NCBI RefSeq assembly: GCF_049059935.1
Contig: NZ_JBMGQR010000031.1
Location: 1 to 44,832, forward strand
Length of the DNA: 44,832 nt
From: JAURVT01 sp049059935
GTDB taxonomy: Bacteria > Actinomycetota > Actinomycetes > Propionibacteriales > Nocardioidaceae
Direction: 5' to 3'
Part shown: in pieces, positions 16,604 to 24,723 of the stretch
How the letters are laid out: each line of letters starts with the position of its first letter
Position numbering within the stretch: the stretch's first letter is position 1
Notes under the pieces: model-generated
Seen by the model: only the letters and a program-made list of their open reading frames with translations
Told to the model about the DNA's origin: nothing
Databases searched by the model: none
Position numbers and translations under genes: made by a program

Positions 16604-16629
16604 CCGGCTGCACGCCCACGCACCTGTCC

Positions 16630-16635
16630 TACTCT
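16630..16635 (+). promoter_or_regulatory. -10 box TACTCT, leaderless moaE
   Basis: TACTCT ends 7 nt before ATG 16643. No ribosome-binding site is visible. Confidence 0.5.
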
Positions 16636-16642
16636 TTGCGCC

Positions 16643-17068
16643 ATGAGCGAACGGATCCGGCTGGTCGATCTCCACACCGAGCCGCTGAGCATCGACGAGG
16701 TCTACCGCTCGGTCCTCGACGACCGCGCCGGCGCCGTCGACGTGTTCGTCGGGACGGTCCGCGACCACGACCACCAGCGCGACGTCACCGCCCTGGAGTA
16801 CTCCGCGCACCCGACCGTCGTCGAGCAGATGCGCAAGGTGGCCGAGGCCGTCGCCGACCGTCACGAGGCCATCGCGTTCTCGGTCGTCCACCGGGTGGGC
16901 GACCTGCGCGTCGGCGACCTCGCGGTCGTCGCCGCCGTCTCCGCCGCCCACCGCGGTCAGGCCTTCGACGCGTGCCGCGCCCTCGTCGACGACCTCAAGT
17001 CGCAGGTGCCCATCTGGAAGCACCAGGTGTTCTCCGACGGCACCACCGAGTGGGTGGGGACGCCGTAG
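16643..17068 (+). CDS. moaE: Molybdopterin synthase catalytic subunit MoaE
   Basis: 141 aa. Converts precursor Z (cPMP) to molybdopterin together with thiocarboxylated MoaD. Seen: FVGTVRDHD (~35-43), LEYSAHPTV (~53-61), VVHRVGDLRVGDLAV and the C-terminal catalytic patch LKSQVPIWKHQ with the conserved lysines. No MoaD or other molybdenum-cofactor genes occur in the window, so its partner is elsewhere. It is transcribed alone or with the small membrane protein that follows 58 nt later, which has its own -10 box. Confidence 0.9.
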   Translation: MSERIRLVDLHTEPLSIDEVYRSVLDDRAGAVDVFVGTVRDHDHQRDVTALEYSAHPTVVEQMRKVAEAVADRHEAIAFSVVHRVGDLRVGDLAVVAAVSAAHRGQAFDACRALVDDLKSQVPIWKHQVFSDGTTEWVGTP

Positions 17069-17113
17069 CGGTGCCCGTGGGCACGCCTGCCGGGAACGGC
17101 GGGGGAGCACCCG

Positions 17114-17119
17114 TAGACT
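17114..17119 (+). promoter_or_regulatory. -10 box TAGACT, leaderless small membrane protein
   Basis: TAGACT ends 7 nt before GTG 17127. Confidence 0.5.
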
Positions 17120-17126
17120 CGGCCGC

Positions 17127-17363
17127 GTGACTGTCCTGCTCTGGCTCGCGGTGCCGCTCGGCGTCGTGCTGCTCGCGATGGTGTGGGCGGCGTGGTCCGG
17201 CCGTCGTCGTCGGCGCGAGCCCAGTCGCGAGGCCGCGTACGAGCGCTTCAGCGCCGCCGTCACCCGTCCGCTGCCCGCCCGTGCGCGCACCGTCGTCGCC
17301 CAGCGCCCCGAGCGACCCACCGGCATCGCCGTACGTCCCTCGCAGCACCGCACCCGGTCCTGA
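17127..17363 (+). CDS. Small single-pass membrane protein, unknown function
   Basis: 78 aa from GTG. Residues ~2-23 are a hydrophobic helix (LLWLAVPLGVVLLAMVWAAW) followed at once by GRRRRR, giving N-out/C-in by the positive-inside rule. The tail is basic and proline-rich with no recognised domain. It ends 10 nt before the PDZ/Lon-like protease gene and is probably the first gene of that operon, so a link to the protease (partner or substrate) is possible but only positional. Confidence 0.62.
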   Translation: MTVLLWLAVPLGVVLLAMVWAAWSGRRRRREPSREAAYERFSAAVTRPLPARARTVVAQRPERPTGIAVRPSQHRTRS

Positions 17364-17373
17364 GGCCGCCCGC

Positions 17374-18420
17374 GTGACCCGTCGTTCCGCCACGCTCGTC
17401 TGCGCGTCCGTGCTCCTGTTCGTCCTCGCGTTCGTCGCGTTCGTCCTCCCGGTGCCCTACGTCACGCTCAAGCCGGGGCCGACGGTCAACACCCTGGGGT
17501 CGTTCGAGGGTAAGCCGGTGATCGAGCTCGACGGTGCCAAGACCTATCCGACCGACGGCTCGCTGCGCCTCACCACGGTCTCGGTGACGAGCGCCGACGC
17601 CCGGGTGAGCATCGCGCAGGCGTTCGCGTCGTACTTCGACGACGACGACGCCGTCATCCCGCGCAGCCAGTACTACCCCGAGGGCACCGACCCGAAGCAG
17701 ACCCAGCAGCAGAGCGCCGACCAGATGTCGGGGTCCAAGCAGACCTCGGAGGCCGCCGCCCTGCGCGCCGCCGGCTACGAGGTGCCCGTGGTCGTCCGCG
17801 CCAGCGAGGTCATCGAGGGCGGGCCGTCCGACGGCAAGGTCCAGGTCGGCGACCAGGTGCGCACCGTCGACGGCGAGCGGGTGGACGGCTCGGGCACCCT
17901 GATCCGGCTGGTGCGGGCCGCCGAGCCCGGCGACGTCGTCGAGCTCGGCATCACGCACGACGGCAAGGACTCGACGGTGCAGATCACCACCGACACGCTC
18001 CCCGACGCCCCCGGCGTCGCGCGGGTGGGCCTGTCGCTGGCCGAGGACTTCCAGTTCCCGATCACGGTGCGCAACAACCTCAGCGAGATCGGCGGCCCCA
18101 GCGCGGGGACGATGTTCGCGCTGGCCATCTACGACAAGCTCGAGCCGGGCGACCTCACCGGGGGCCGTGCGATCGCGGGCACCGGCGAGATCACCGCCGA
18201 CGGCCAGGTGCTGCCCATCGGCGGCATCTCGCAGAAGATCGCCGGCGCCGACCAGGCCGGCGCCACCACGTTCCTGGTGCCCGAGGCGAACTGCGCCGAG
18301 GCCGCCGCCGGTCCCGACCACGGCCTGAAGCTGGTCGAGATCGGCACCCTGAAGCAGGCGATCGACTCCCTGGAGAAGCTCGCCGACGACCCCGACGCGA
18401 AGGTGCCGACGTGCCAGTGA
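17374..18420 (+). CDS. Membrane-anchored PDZ and Lon-like (S16) protease
   Basis: 348 aa, the Rv3194c type. An N-terminal membrane helix (ATLVCASVLLFVLAFVAFVL, ~6-25) is followed by an extracytoplasmic domain. A PDZ domain covers ~135-210 (VIEGGPSDGKVQVGD). A Lon proteolytic domain follows with the Ser-Lys dyad: Ser243 in GGPSAGTM and Lys288 in GGISQKIAGA. There is no ATPase domain, so it is an ATP-independent Lon-like protease outside the membrane. GTG 17374 is preferred because it sits just before the membrane helix; an upstream in-frame ATG at 17281 would overlap the previous gene by 83 nt. The stop overlaps the PPA1309 start by 10 nt. Confidence 0.86.
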   Translation: MTRRSATLVCASVLLFVLAFVAFVLPVPYVTLKPGPTVNTLGSFEGKPVIELDGAKTYPTDGSLRLTTVSVTSADARVSIAQAFASYFDDDDAVIPRSQYYPEGTDPKQTQQQSADQMSGSKQTSEAAALRAAGYEVPVVVRASEVIEGGPSDGKVQVGDQVRTVDGERVDGSGTLIRLVRAAEPGDVVELGITHDGKDSTVQITTDTLPDAPGVARVGLSLAEDFQFPITVRNNLSEIGGPSAGTMFALAIYDKLEPGDLTGGRAIAGTGEITADGQVLPIGGISQKIAGADQAGATTFLVPEANCAEAAAGPDHGLKLVEIGTLKQAIDSLEKLADDPDAKVPTCQ

Positions 18421-18968
18421 CCCCCGACCCCAGCGACCTGCCCGGTCCCGACCCCGACGCCCCGATCCGTCGCGTGACGCTCGAGGTCGAGACGCACGTC
18501 GCCGCCGGCGGCTGGGACCAGGCGCCCCGCCTGTACGCGCTCGTGCAGACCACCGACCTGCTCGCGTCCGAGCCCGAGCTCGCCGAGCAGCTCGGCGTCG
18601 CCGAGGGGTCGGTCGAGGGCGCGCTGACGCCCGTCGAGCAGGACGACCTGCCCGACGACACGACCATCGAGGAGCTGCTGGAGCAGATCGCGTGGCCGCC
18701 GCAGGTGGTCGGCTGCGCCGTCGTGCTCGAGCGCCTGATGCTGCCGCCCGAGGCCGAGGCGGGCATCCCCGACGACGCCGACGCGGCCGCCGACTACGCG
18801 GCGAGCCACCCCGACCGCCAGGAGGTGCGCATCGCCGCCGCGGTGACCCGCAAGGGCGAGGCGCACTGCGCGGTGCGGCCCCACGTCGGCGACGGCGAGG
18901 AGGTCCTCGAGGGCCCGGACCTGGTGCCCGGTCTCGTGGAGCTCCTTTTCCAGACCCTGGCAGACTGA
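18411..18968 (+). CDS. PPA1309-family conserved protein of unknown function
   Basis: 185 aa, acidic. It belongs to an actinobacterial family always found between the PDZ/Lon-like protease and UPF0182. Visible conserved stretches are LYALVQTTDLL (~43-53), WPPQVVGCAVVLERLMLP (~95-112) and EVRIAAAVTRKGEAHCAVR (~141-159). No catalytic motif or membrane helix is seen. GTG 18411 has AAGGTG 5 nt upstream; an alternative GTG 18417 would make a GTGA overlap but with longer spacing. Translation is probably coupled to the protease gene. Confidence 0.75.
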   Translation: MPVTPDPSDLPGPDPDAPIRRVTLEVETHVAAGGWDQAPRLYALVQTTDLLASEPELAEQLGVAEGSVEGALTPVEQDDLPDDTTIEELLEQIAWPPQVVGCAVVLERLMLPPEAEAGIPDDADAAADYAASHPDRQEVRIAAAVTRKGEAHCAVRPHVGDGEEVLEGPDLVPGLVELLFQTLAD

Positions 18969-19013
18969 CCCCCCGGGCCCGATCCGGAACTTCGGCACGA
19001 CCCAAGGAGCACA

Positions 19014-22010
19014 GTGAGCGACGGACCCGCGGCAGGTTTCCCCCGGCAGGCGCCTCCGCCCGCGTCCCAGCACCGGCGACGTGTGCTGGTGCCCACCCTG
19101 ATCACCCTCGCGGCCCTGCTGTTCCTGGGCGCGGTGTTCACCGGGGTGTGGACCGACCGGCTCTGGTTCCGCTCGGTGGGCTTCGGCTCGGTGTACCGCA
19201 CGATGCTGACCACCCGCGTGGTCATGTTCGTGACGTTCGGGCTGGTGTTCGCGGCGGTCGTCGTCGCCAACATCGTGATCGCGTACCGCACGCGTCCGAT
19301 GACCGTGGCCCAGCTGGACCGCTCGGACCCGGTGATGCGCTACCGCCAGGCGATCGACCCGCTGCGCACGATCGCGCTCGCCGGGCTCGGCCTGCTGCTC
19401 ACCGTCTTCGCCGGCTCGGCCGCCGCCGGCCAGTGGCGCACGTTCCAGATGTGGCGCAACGGCACCTCGTTCGGCCAGCGTGACCCGCAGTTCAACAAGG
19501 ACGTCGGGTTCTACGTCTTCGACCTGCCCTGGATCGGGTTCCTGGTCTCCTACGGCTTCGCCCTGCTCATCGTCACGGGCATCGCGGTGCTGCTGGTGCA
19601 CTACGTCTACGGCGGCATCTCGCTGCAGCCGCGCGACCGCCGGATCTCCCGCGCCGCCACCGTGCACCTGTCGGTGATCATCGGCCTGGGCATCCTGCTC
19701 CGCGCGCTCGGCTACTACCTCGACCGGTTCGGCTTCATGAACTCCGACACCGGCCTGATCGACGGCCCCACGTTCACCGACGTCAACGCGCGCATCCCCA
19801 GCAAGAACATCCTGATCGTCATCGCGATCATCTGCGCGCTGCTGTTCTTCGCGAACGTCATCCGTCAGACGCTGCTGCTGCCGGCCATCGGCCTGGGCCT
19901 GCTGCTGCTCTCGGCGATCCTCATCGGCGGCATCTGGCCCGCCGTCATGCAGTCGTTCCAGGTGCGCCCGTCCGAGCCGGACAAGGAGGCGCCCTACATC
20001 GAACGCAACATCGAGGCGACGAGGGACGCGTACAACGTCGCCGGCACGGAGAAGACCAACTACACCGGCAGCACCTCGCTGACGCCCACCGAGCTGACCC
20101 AGTCGGCCGAGTCGCGCGTCTCCACGCGTCTGCTCGACCCGACGCTCGTCTCGCCGGCGTTCCAGCAGCTGCAGCAGGTGCGCGGCTACTACACCGTCCC
20201 CGACACGCTCGACGTCGACCGCTACCAGCTGCCCGGCAGCGACATCGCGCAGGACATCGTCATCGCGGCCCGCGAGCTCAACCTCGACGGCCTGCAGGCC
20301 AGCCAGCGCAACTGGGCCAACGACCACACGGTCTACACCCACGGCTACGGCGTCATCGCCGCGCGCGGCAACCAGCGCGGCGACCAGGGCCAGCCGGTCT
20401 GGGTCGAGCGCGACATCCCGCCCACCGGCGACCTCGACATCCAGACGCCGCCGCGCATCTACTTCGGCGAGAACTCGCCGTCGTACTCCATCGTGGGCCG
20501 CCCCGACGGCGCCGCGCCCATCGAGGTCGACATCCCGCGCGGCGGGGGCGGCGACGACTCCGACAGCAACGCCGAGGCCGCGGCCACGCAGAACACCTAC
20601 GACGGCGACGGGGGAGTGCCGGTCGGCAGCCTGTTCAACAAGCTGCTGTACGCGATCAAGTTCTCCGAGCCCAACATCGTGCTGTCGAGCCGCGTCAACG
20701 AGAACTCCAAGATCCTCTACGACCGCCACCCGCGCGACCGCGTCAACAGGGTCGCGCCGTGGCTCACCGTCGACGGCGACCCGTACCCCGCGGTCGTCGG
20801 CGGACGGGTGGTCTGGATCGTCGACGGGTACACGACGAGCAACTCCTACCCGTACAGCCAGAAGGTCTCGCTCGACGACGCGACGTCCGACACGCTGACG
20901 CAGGGGGGCGCGCAGGTGCGTCTGCCGTCCGACGAGGTCAACTACATGCGCAACTCGGTCAAGGCCGTGGTGGACGCGTACGACGGCTCGGTCGACCTGT
21001 ACCAGTGGGACGAGAAGGACCCCATCCTCAAGACCTGGATGAAGACCTTCCCGGGCACCGTCAAGCCCAAGAGCGACATCAGCGAGGACCTCCTCAAGCA
21101 CCTGCGGTACCCGGTCGACATCTTCAAGGTGCAGCGCGAGATGCTCTCGCGCTACCACGTCACCGACCCGCAGACGTTCTACGAGGACGGCGAGCGCTGG
21201 CAGGTCCCGACCGACCCGGCGGGCACGGCGGACTCCAAGCAGCCGCCGTACTACCTCTCGGTCACCCAGCCGACGCAGCCCGACGCGGGCCCGAGGTTCA
21301 GCCTCACCAGCGTCTACCTGCCGAACAGTCGTGAGAACCTCGCGTCGTACGTCTCGGTCAACTCCGAGGCGAGCGACACCGAGAACTACGGCAAGCTGGA
21401 GATCCTGCAGCTCAACGCCGACACCCAGGTCGACGGCCCGAGCCAGATCGCCAACAAGTTCAGCGCCGACCCCGGCGTCAGACAGGCGCTGCTGCCGTTC
21501 ACGCAGAGCTCGGGCACGTCGGTGGTGTACGGCAACCTGCTGACGCTGCCGGTGTCGGACGCCCTGCTGTACGTGCAGCCGGTCTACGTGAGACGCGACA
21601 GCGCGTCGGGAACCTTCCCGGTGCTCCAGTACGTGGTGGCCTCCTTCGGCGACGACGTCGGCTACGGGCAGTCGCTCGACGAGGCGCTGCGCGTCGCGCT
21701 GGGTCTGCAGGCGGGCGACACGTCCGGCGACTCCCAGGCCGGCACCGGCGACACCGGTGGCGACAGCGGGGACGACTCCGGTGACGCGGGCGGTGGTGCC
21801 GAGGGCCAGACCCAGACCACCGACCAGCTGCTCACGCAGGCCTCGGCGGAGTACGACGCCGCCCAGAAGGCGCTCGCCGACGGCGACCTGGCCGAGTACC
21901 AGACCCGGATCAACGCGATGAACACGCTGATCGACCGCGCCCGGGCGACCCTCGGCTCGGCCGCCACCCCGGCGCCGTCCGAGACCCCCTCGGCGGACGC
22001 CAACGGCTGA
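19014..22010 (+). CDS. UPF0182-family large membrane protein
   Basis: 998 aa, the Rv3193c type. The first ~310 residues contain about seven membrane helices (for example LITLAALLFLGAVFTGVW, TRVVMFVTFGLVFAAVVVAN and ILLRALGYYL). A large extracytoplasmic domain follows, and a Gly/Asp/Ser-rich linker (~900-930) precedes a C-terminal coiled segment (LTQASAEYDAAQKALADGDLAEYQ). The function is unknown. AAGGAG lies 4 nt before GTG 19014. Its stop is followed 22 nt later by the two-hairpin repeat. Constant linkage with the PDZ/Lon-like protease suggests a joint envelope role, which is inference. Confidence 0.88.
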   Translation: MSDGPAAGFPRQAPPPASQHRRRVLVPTLITLAALLFLGAVFTGVWTDRLWFRSVGFGSVYRTMLTTRVVMFVTFGLVFAAVVVANIVIAYRTRPMTVAQLDRSDPVMRYRQAIDPLRTIALAGLGLLLTVFAGSAAAGQWRTFQMWRNGTSFGQRDPQFNKDVGFYVFDLPWIGFLVSYGFALLIVTGIAVLLVHYVYGGISLQPRDRRISRAATVHLSVIIGLGILLRALGYYLDRFGFMNSDTGLIDGPTFTDVNARIPSKNILIVIAIICALLFFANVIRQTLLLPAIGLGLLLLSAILIGGIWPAVMQSFQVRPSEPDKEAPYIERNIEATRDAYNVAGTEKTNYTGSTSLTPTELTQSAESRVSTRLLDPTLVSPAFQQLQQVRGYYTVPDTLDVDRYQLPGSDIAQDIVIAARELNLDGLQASQRNWANDHTVYTHGYGVIAARGNQRGDQGQPVWVERDIPPTGDLDIQTPPRIYFGENSPSYSIVGRPDGAAPIEVDIPRGGGGDDSDSNAEAAATQNTYDGDGGVPVGSLFNKLLYAIKFSEPNIVLSSRVNENSKILYDRHPRDRVNRVAPWLTVDGDPYPAVVGGRVVWIVDGYTTSNSYPYSQKVSLDDATSDTLTQGGAQVRLPSDEVNYMRNSVKAVVDAYDGSVDLYQWDEKDPILKTWMKTFPGTVKPKSDISEDLLKHLRYPVDIFKVQREMLSRYHVTDPQTFYEDGERWQVPTDPAGTADSKQPPYYLSVTQPTQPDAGPRFSLTSVYLPNSRENLASYVSVNSEASDTENYGKLEILQLNADTQVDGPSQIANKFSADPGVRQALLPFTQSSGTSVVYGNLLTLPVSDALLYVQPVYVRRDSASGTFPVLQYVVASFGDDVGYGQSLDEALRVALGLQAGDTSGDSQAGTGDTGGDSGDDSGDAGGGAEGQTQTTDQLLTQASAEYDAAQKALADGDLAEYQTRINAMNTLIDRARATLGSAATPAPSETPSADANG

Positions 22011-22032
22011 CCGTCGGCGGGTGGGGACTAAT

Positions 22033-22102
22033 CACCACGTGAACGTGGTACCTGACGCGATGCACGGGAGATCTCCCGTGCATCGCGTCATCTCCCGTGG
22101 GC
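22033..22102. repeat. Two-hairpin intergenic repeat, copy 1
   Basis: Hairpin 1 is ACCACGT-GA-ACGTGGT (22034-22049). Hairpin 2 is a perfect 38-nt palindrome (22053-22090) with half-site TGACGCGATGCACGGGAGA. A tail with CCGTGGGC follows. The 70 nt align without gaps to 30179-30248 at 56/70 identities, with compensatory changes in the stem. It lies after UPF0182 and before the tRNA promoter and may also terminate transcription. Confidence 0.75.
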
Positions 22103-22149
22103 GCCGGGACCGGTGGTGCAGGTGTGGCTCATGTCTCCCCGGTGCCGAT

Positions 22150-22179
22150 TTGGTGACGCGCAGGTGTACCGCGTAAGGT
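22150..22179 (+). promoter_or_regulatory. Promoter of tRNA-fMet
   Basis: TTGGTG (22150-22155), an 18-nt spacer, then TAAGGT (22174-22179); the start would be near 22186, just before the mature tRNA at 22192. Confidence 0.5.
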
Positions 22180-22191
22180 AGGGATTACCGA

Positions 22192-22268
22192 CGCGGGGTG
22201 GAGCAGCTCGGTAGCTCGCTGGGCTCATAACCCAGAGGTCACAGGTTCAAATCCTGTCCCCGCTACCA
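22192..22268 (+). tRNA. Initiator tRNA-fMet (CAU)
   Basis: 77 nt with encoded CCA. Anticodon loop CTCATAA on a stem of three G-C pairs (GGG/CCC), and a first-position C opposite T72 that cannot pair; both are the hallmarks of initiator tRNA. The T-arm GGTTCAAAT and D-loop are standard. Confidence 0.95.
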
Positions 22269-22272
22269 CCGA

Positions 22273-22309
22273 CATCAGGCCCGGACGACCTCGTCGTCCG
22301 GGCCTGATG
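22273..22309 (+). terminator. Terminator after tRNA-fMet
   Basis: CATCAGGCCCGGACGAC and its exact complement form a 17-bp stem with a CTC loop, 4 nt after the tRNA. No T-run follows, which is common in high-GC actinobacteria. Confidence 0.75.
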
Positions 22310-22365
22310 CACGTCCAGGGGTCCGCCGTCGTGCCGAGGGCCCGGCGTCGTGCCACGATGCGGCC

Positions 22366-22653
22366 ATGTCTGCCTACTGGATCAGCACCTACCTCGAGAT
22401 CCGCGACGAGGCCAAGATGAAGGCCTACGCCGAGCTCGCCGGCCCCGCGATCACCGGAGCGGGCGGCACGTTCCTCGCCCGCGGCGTGGCGGCGGCCTGG
22501 TACGAGTCCGGGCGCGAGCAGCGCTCGGTGCTCGTCGAGTTCGAGTCCCTCGAGGCCGCGATCGCCGCCCACGAGACACCGGAGTACCAGGCCGCGCTGG
22601 AGGCCCTCGGCGACGGCGCCGTCCGCGACCTGCGCGTCGTGCCCGGCGTCTGA
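22366..22653 (+). CDS. DUF1330-family protein
   Basis: 95-aa dimeric alpha-beta barrel protein. The DUF1330 pattern is visible: YWISTYLEIRDEAKMKAYAELAGPAI at the start, GGTFLARG in the middle and SVLVEFESLEAAIAAHETPEYQAAL toward the end. The family has no firm function. It starts 57 nt after the tRNA terminator with no good ribosome-binding site; CACGAT 6 nt before ATG is a weak -10. Three nucleotides separate its stop from the epoxide hydrolase start, so they form an operon. Confidence 0.85.
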   Translation: MSAYWISTYLEIRDEAKMKAYAELAGPAITGAGGTFLARGVAAAWYESGREQRSVLVEFESLEAAIAAHETPEYQAALEALGDGAVRDLRVVPGV

Positions 22654-22656
22654 CGC

Positions 22657-23802
22657 ATGGACCACGAGGTCGAGCCGTTCACCATCCAGGTCCCCGACGA
22701 CGAGCTGGACGACCTGCACCGGCGTCTGGACGCCACCCGGTGGGCGCCGGAGTCGCCCGACGAGGAGTGGGTGCGGGGGATCCCGACGTCGTACCTGCGT
22801 GAGCTGGCCGAGCACTGGCGGCACGCGTACGTCTGGCGGGCGCACGAGGCGCGGCTGAACGAGCTGCCGCAGTTCACCACGACGATCGACGGCCAGCGCG
22901 TGCACTTCCTGCACGTGCGGTCGCCCGAGCCCGACGCGACGCCGTTGATCGTGACGCACGGGTGGCCGGGCTCGGTGGCCGAGTTCCTCGAGGTCGTCGG
23001 GCCGCTCGCCGACCCGCGCGCCCACGGGGGCGACCCGGCCGACGCGTTCCACGTCGTCGCGCCGTCGATCCCCGGGTTCGCCTTCTCCACGCCGGTCACC
23101 GAGCCGGGGTGGAACGTCGACCGCATCGCGCGCACGTTCGCCGCGCTGATGAGCCGCCTGGGCTACGAGCGCTACGCCGCGCAGGGCGGTGACTGGGGAT
23201 CGCACGTTTCCCGCCAGATCGGCGTGGTCGAACCCGAGCACGTCATCGGCGTGCACCTCAACATGTTGATGAACCGGCCGAGCAGCGACGCACCCCTCGA
23301 CGGCGGGCTCACCGACGAGGAGCATCGCCGGATCGACGGCCTCGACGCGTTCGTCGCCGACGGCCAGGGCTACCAGGGCATCCAGTCGACGCGTCCGCAG
23401 ACGCTCGCGCACGGCCTGACGGACTCGCCGGTCGGCCAGCTCGGCTGGATCGCCGAGAAGTTCCACGCCTGGACCGACAACGACGGCACCATCGAGTCCG
23501 CCGTCGACCGCGACGCGCTGCTCACCACCGTCAGCCTGTACTGGTTCACCCGCACCGCAGGGTCGTCGGCGCAGATCTACTACGAGTCGACGCACCCGCG
23601 TGTCCGCCCGGCCCCGTCGACCACGCCCACGGCGGTCGCGGTGTTCCCGCACGACATCGCGCTGCCGCTGAGACGCGTCGCCGAGCAGACCAACCGGATC
23701 GTGCGCTGGACCGAGATGGACCGCGGCGGGCACTTCGCGGCGATGGAGGAACCCGACCTGCTGGTCGACGACGTCCGGGCCGCCTTCCGCGACCTGCGGT
23801 AG
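22657..23802 (+). CDS. Epoxide hydrolase (EHN domain plus alpha/beta hydrolase)
   Basis: 381 aa. It hydrolyses epoxides to diols by a covalent Asp-ester mechanism. The N-terminal EHN domain (~1-110) has IQVPDDELDDLHRRLDATRW and PQFTTTIDGQRVHFLHVRS. The alpha/beta hydrolase core has the oxyanion motif HGWPGS (~102-107), nucleophile Asp in GGDWGS (~179-184), and a C-terminal His in DRGGHFAAMEEPD (~357-369). This is the microsomal-EH-like bacterial type. No close partner gene fixes its substrate; it is operonic with the DUF1330 protein and 19 nt before the transglutaminase-like gene, which has its own weak -10 box. Confidence 0.88.
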   Translation: MDHEVEPFTIQVPDDELDDLHRRLDATRWAPESPDEEWVRGIPTSYLRELAEHWRHAYVWRAHEARLNELPQFTTTIDGQRVHFLHVRSPEPDATPLIVTHGWPGSVAEFLEVVGPLADPRAHGGDPADAFHVVAPSIPGFAFSTPVTEPGWNVDRIARTFAALMSRLGYERYAAQGGDWGSHVSRQIGVVEPEHVIGVHLNMLMNRPSSDAPLDGGLTDEEHRRIDGLDAFVADGQGYQGIQSTRPQTLAHGLTDSPVGQLGWIAEKFHAWTDNDGTIESAVDRDALLTTVSLYWFTRTAGSSAQIYYESTHPRVRPAPSTTPTAVAVFPHDIALPLRRVAEQTNRIVRWTEMDRGGHFAAMEEPDLLVDDVRAAFRDLR

Positions 23803-23821
23803 CCGCTGACAGACTCCGGTC

Positions 23822-24622
23822 ATGAACCGGACCGTGGGTGCCCAGCTGGACGTGACCGTCCAGGCGACGAGCGAGCTCGAGATGCAGGTCGCCGTCGCAC
23901 GCGTGCCCGGGATCGAGGTCGACGAGCGCCTCACCGTGACGCTCGACGGCGCCCCGCTGGCCGTCCGCGAGGTGGCGACGCCCCACGGCGGGCGGATGCA
24001 CCTCGTCGACGCCGAGGCGGGCCGGCTCGAGGTCCGCTACGAGGCCACCGTCACCGGACGGGGCGACGCGCCCGAGCCGGCGGGCGACGACCTGTCGGTG
24101 TACCGGCGTCCCAGCCGCTACGCGGCGTCCGACACGCTCGGCGGGTTCGCCGTCAAGCAGTTCGGGCCCGTCTCGGACGCCGACCTGCTCACGGCGGTGT
24201 CGTCCTGGGTCGGCACCCGCCTGGACTACGTGCCGGGCAGCAGCGGACCGACGGACGGCGCGACCGACACGCTCCTGGCGGGTGCGGGGGTGTGTCGCGA
24301 CTACACCCACCTCGTCGTCGCGCTGCTGCGCTCGCTCGGCGTGCCGGCGCGTCTCGTCGCCGTCTACGCGCCCGGCTGCGACCCGATGGACTTCCACGCC
24401 GTGGCCGAGGCGTACCTCGGCGGCGGGTGGTACGCCGTCGACGCGACGGCGCTCGCCCCGCGCTCGACCCTGGTGCGCATCGCCACCGGTCGCGACGCCG
24501 CCGACACCGCGTTCCTGACCAACAACGGCGGTGCGATCGTGCTGGACCGCTCGGTCGTCACCGCCGTCGCCGAGGACGGGCTCCCCGACGACGACCTGGA
24601 CGAGCTCGTCACGCTCGGCTGA
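23822..24622 (+). CDS. Transglutaminase-like cysteine protease-fold protein
   Basis: 266 aa. An N-terminal beta-sandwich (~1-110) is followed by a transglutaminase-like core with the full triad: Cys in GAGVCRDYTHL (~159), His in DFHAVAEAYL (~193) and Asp in WYAVDATALAP (~208). No signal peptide is seen, so it is cytoplasmic. Members may act as proteases or in peptide modification; in many bacteria they sit with alpha-E and circularly permuted ATP-grasp genes, which are absent here. CAGACT ends 6 nt before ATG, a near-consensus -10 for a leaderless message. A 20-nt palindrome follows the stop. Confidence 0.82.
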   Translation: MNRTVGAQLDVTVQATSELEMQVAVARVPGIEVDERLTVTLDGAPLAVREVATPHGGRMHLVDAEAGRLEVRYEATVTGRGDAPEPAGDDLSVYRRPSRYAASDTLGGFAVKQFGPVSDADLLTAVSSWVGTRLDYVPGSSGPTDGATDTLLAGAGVCRDYTHLVVALLRSLGVPARLVAVYAPGCDPMDFHAVAEAYLGGGWYAVDATALAPRSTLVRIATGRDAADTAFLTNNGGAIVLDRSVVTAVAEDGLPDDDLDELVTLG

Positions 24623-24625
24623 CGC

Positions 24626-24645
24626 TCGAGGGGCCGGCCCCTCGA
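24626..24645 (+). terminator. Palindrome after the transglutaminase-like gene
   Basis: TCGAGGGGCC/GGCCCCTCGA, a perfect 20-nt palindrome 4 nt after the stop; probable terminator. Confidence 0.45.
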
Positions 24646-24723
24646 ACCTCGGGCAAGACTGCCAAACCGCCTCATTCAGATGGCTGAGTGTGGGACGGTT
24701 GTCTAGACCAGATGGGGGAGTCG

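Noticed and set aside
18129..21158. Long minus-strand open frame opposite UPF0182
   Set aside because: Val/Asp/Gly/Arg-rich low-complexity product, no domain; the plus strand has a clear family match.
24646..24723. c-di-GMP riboswitch before the GGDEF-EAL gene
   Set aside because: The gap is under 80 nt and shows no GEMM-type conserved core or paired helices.
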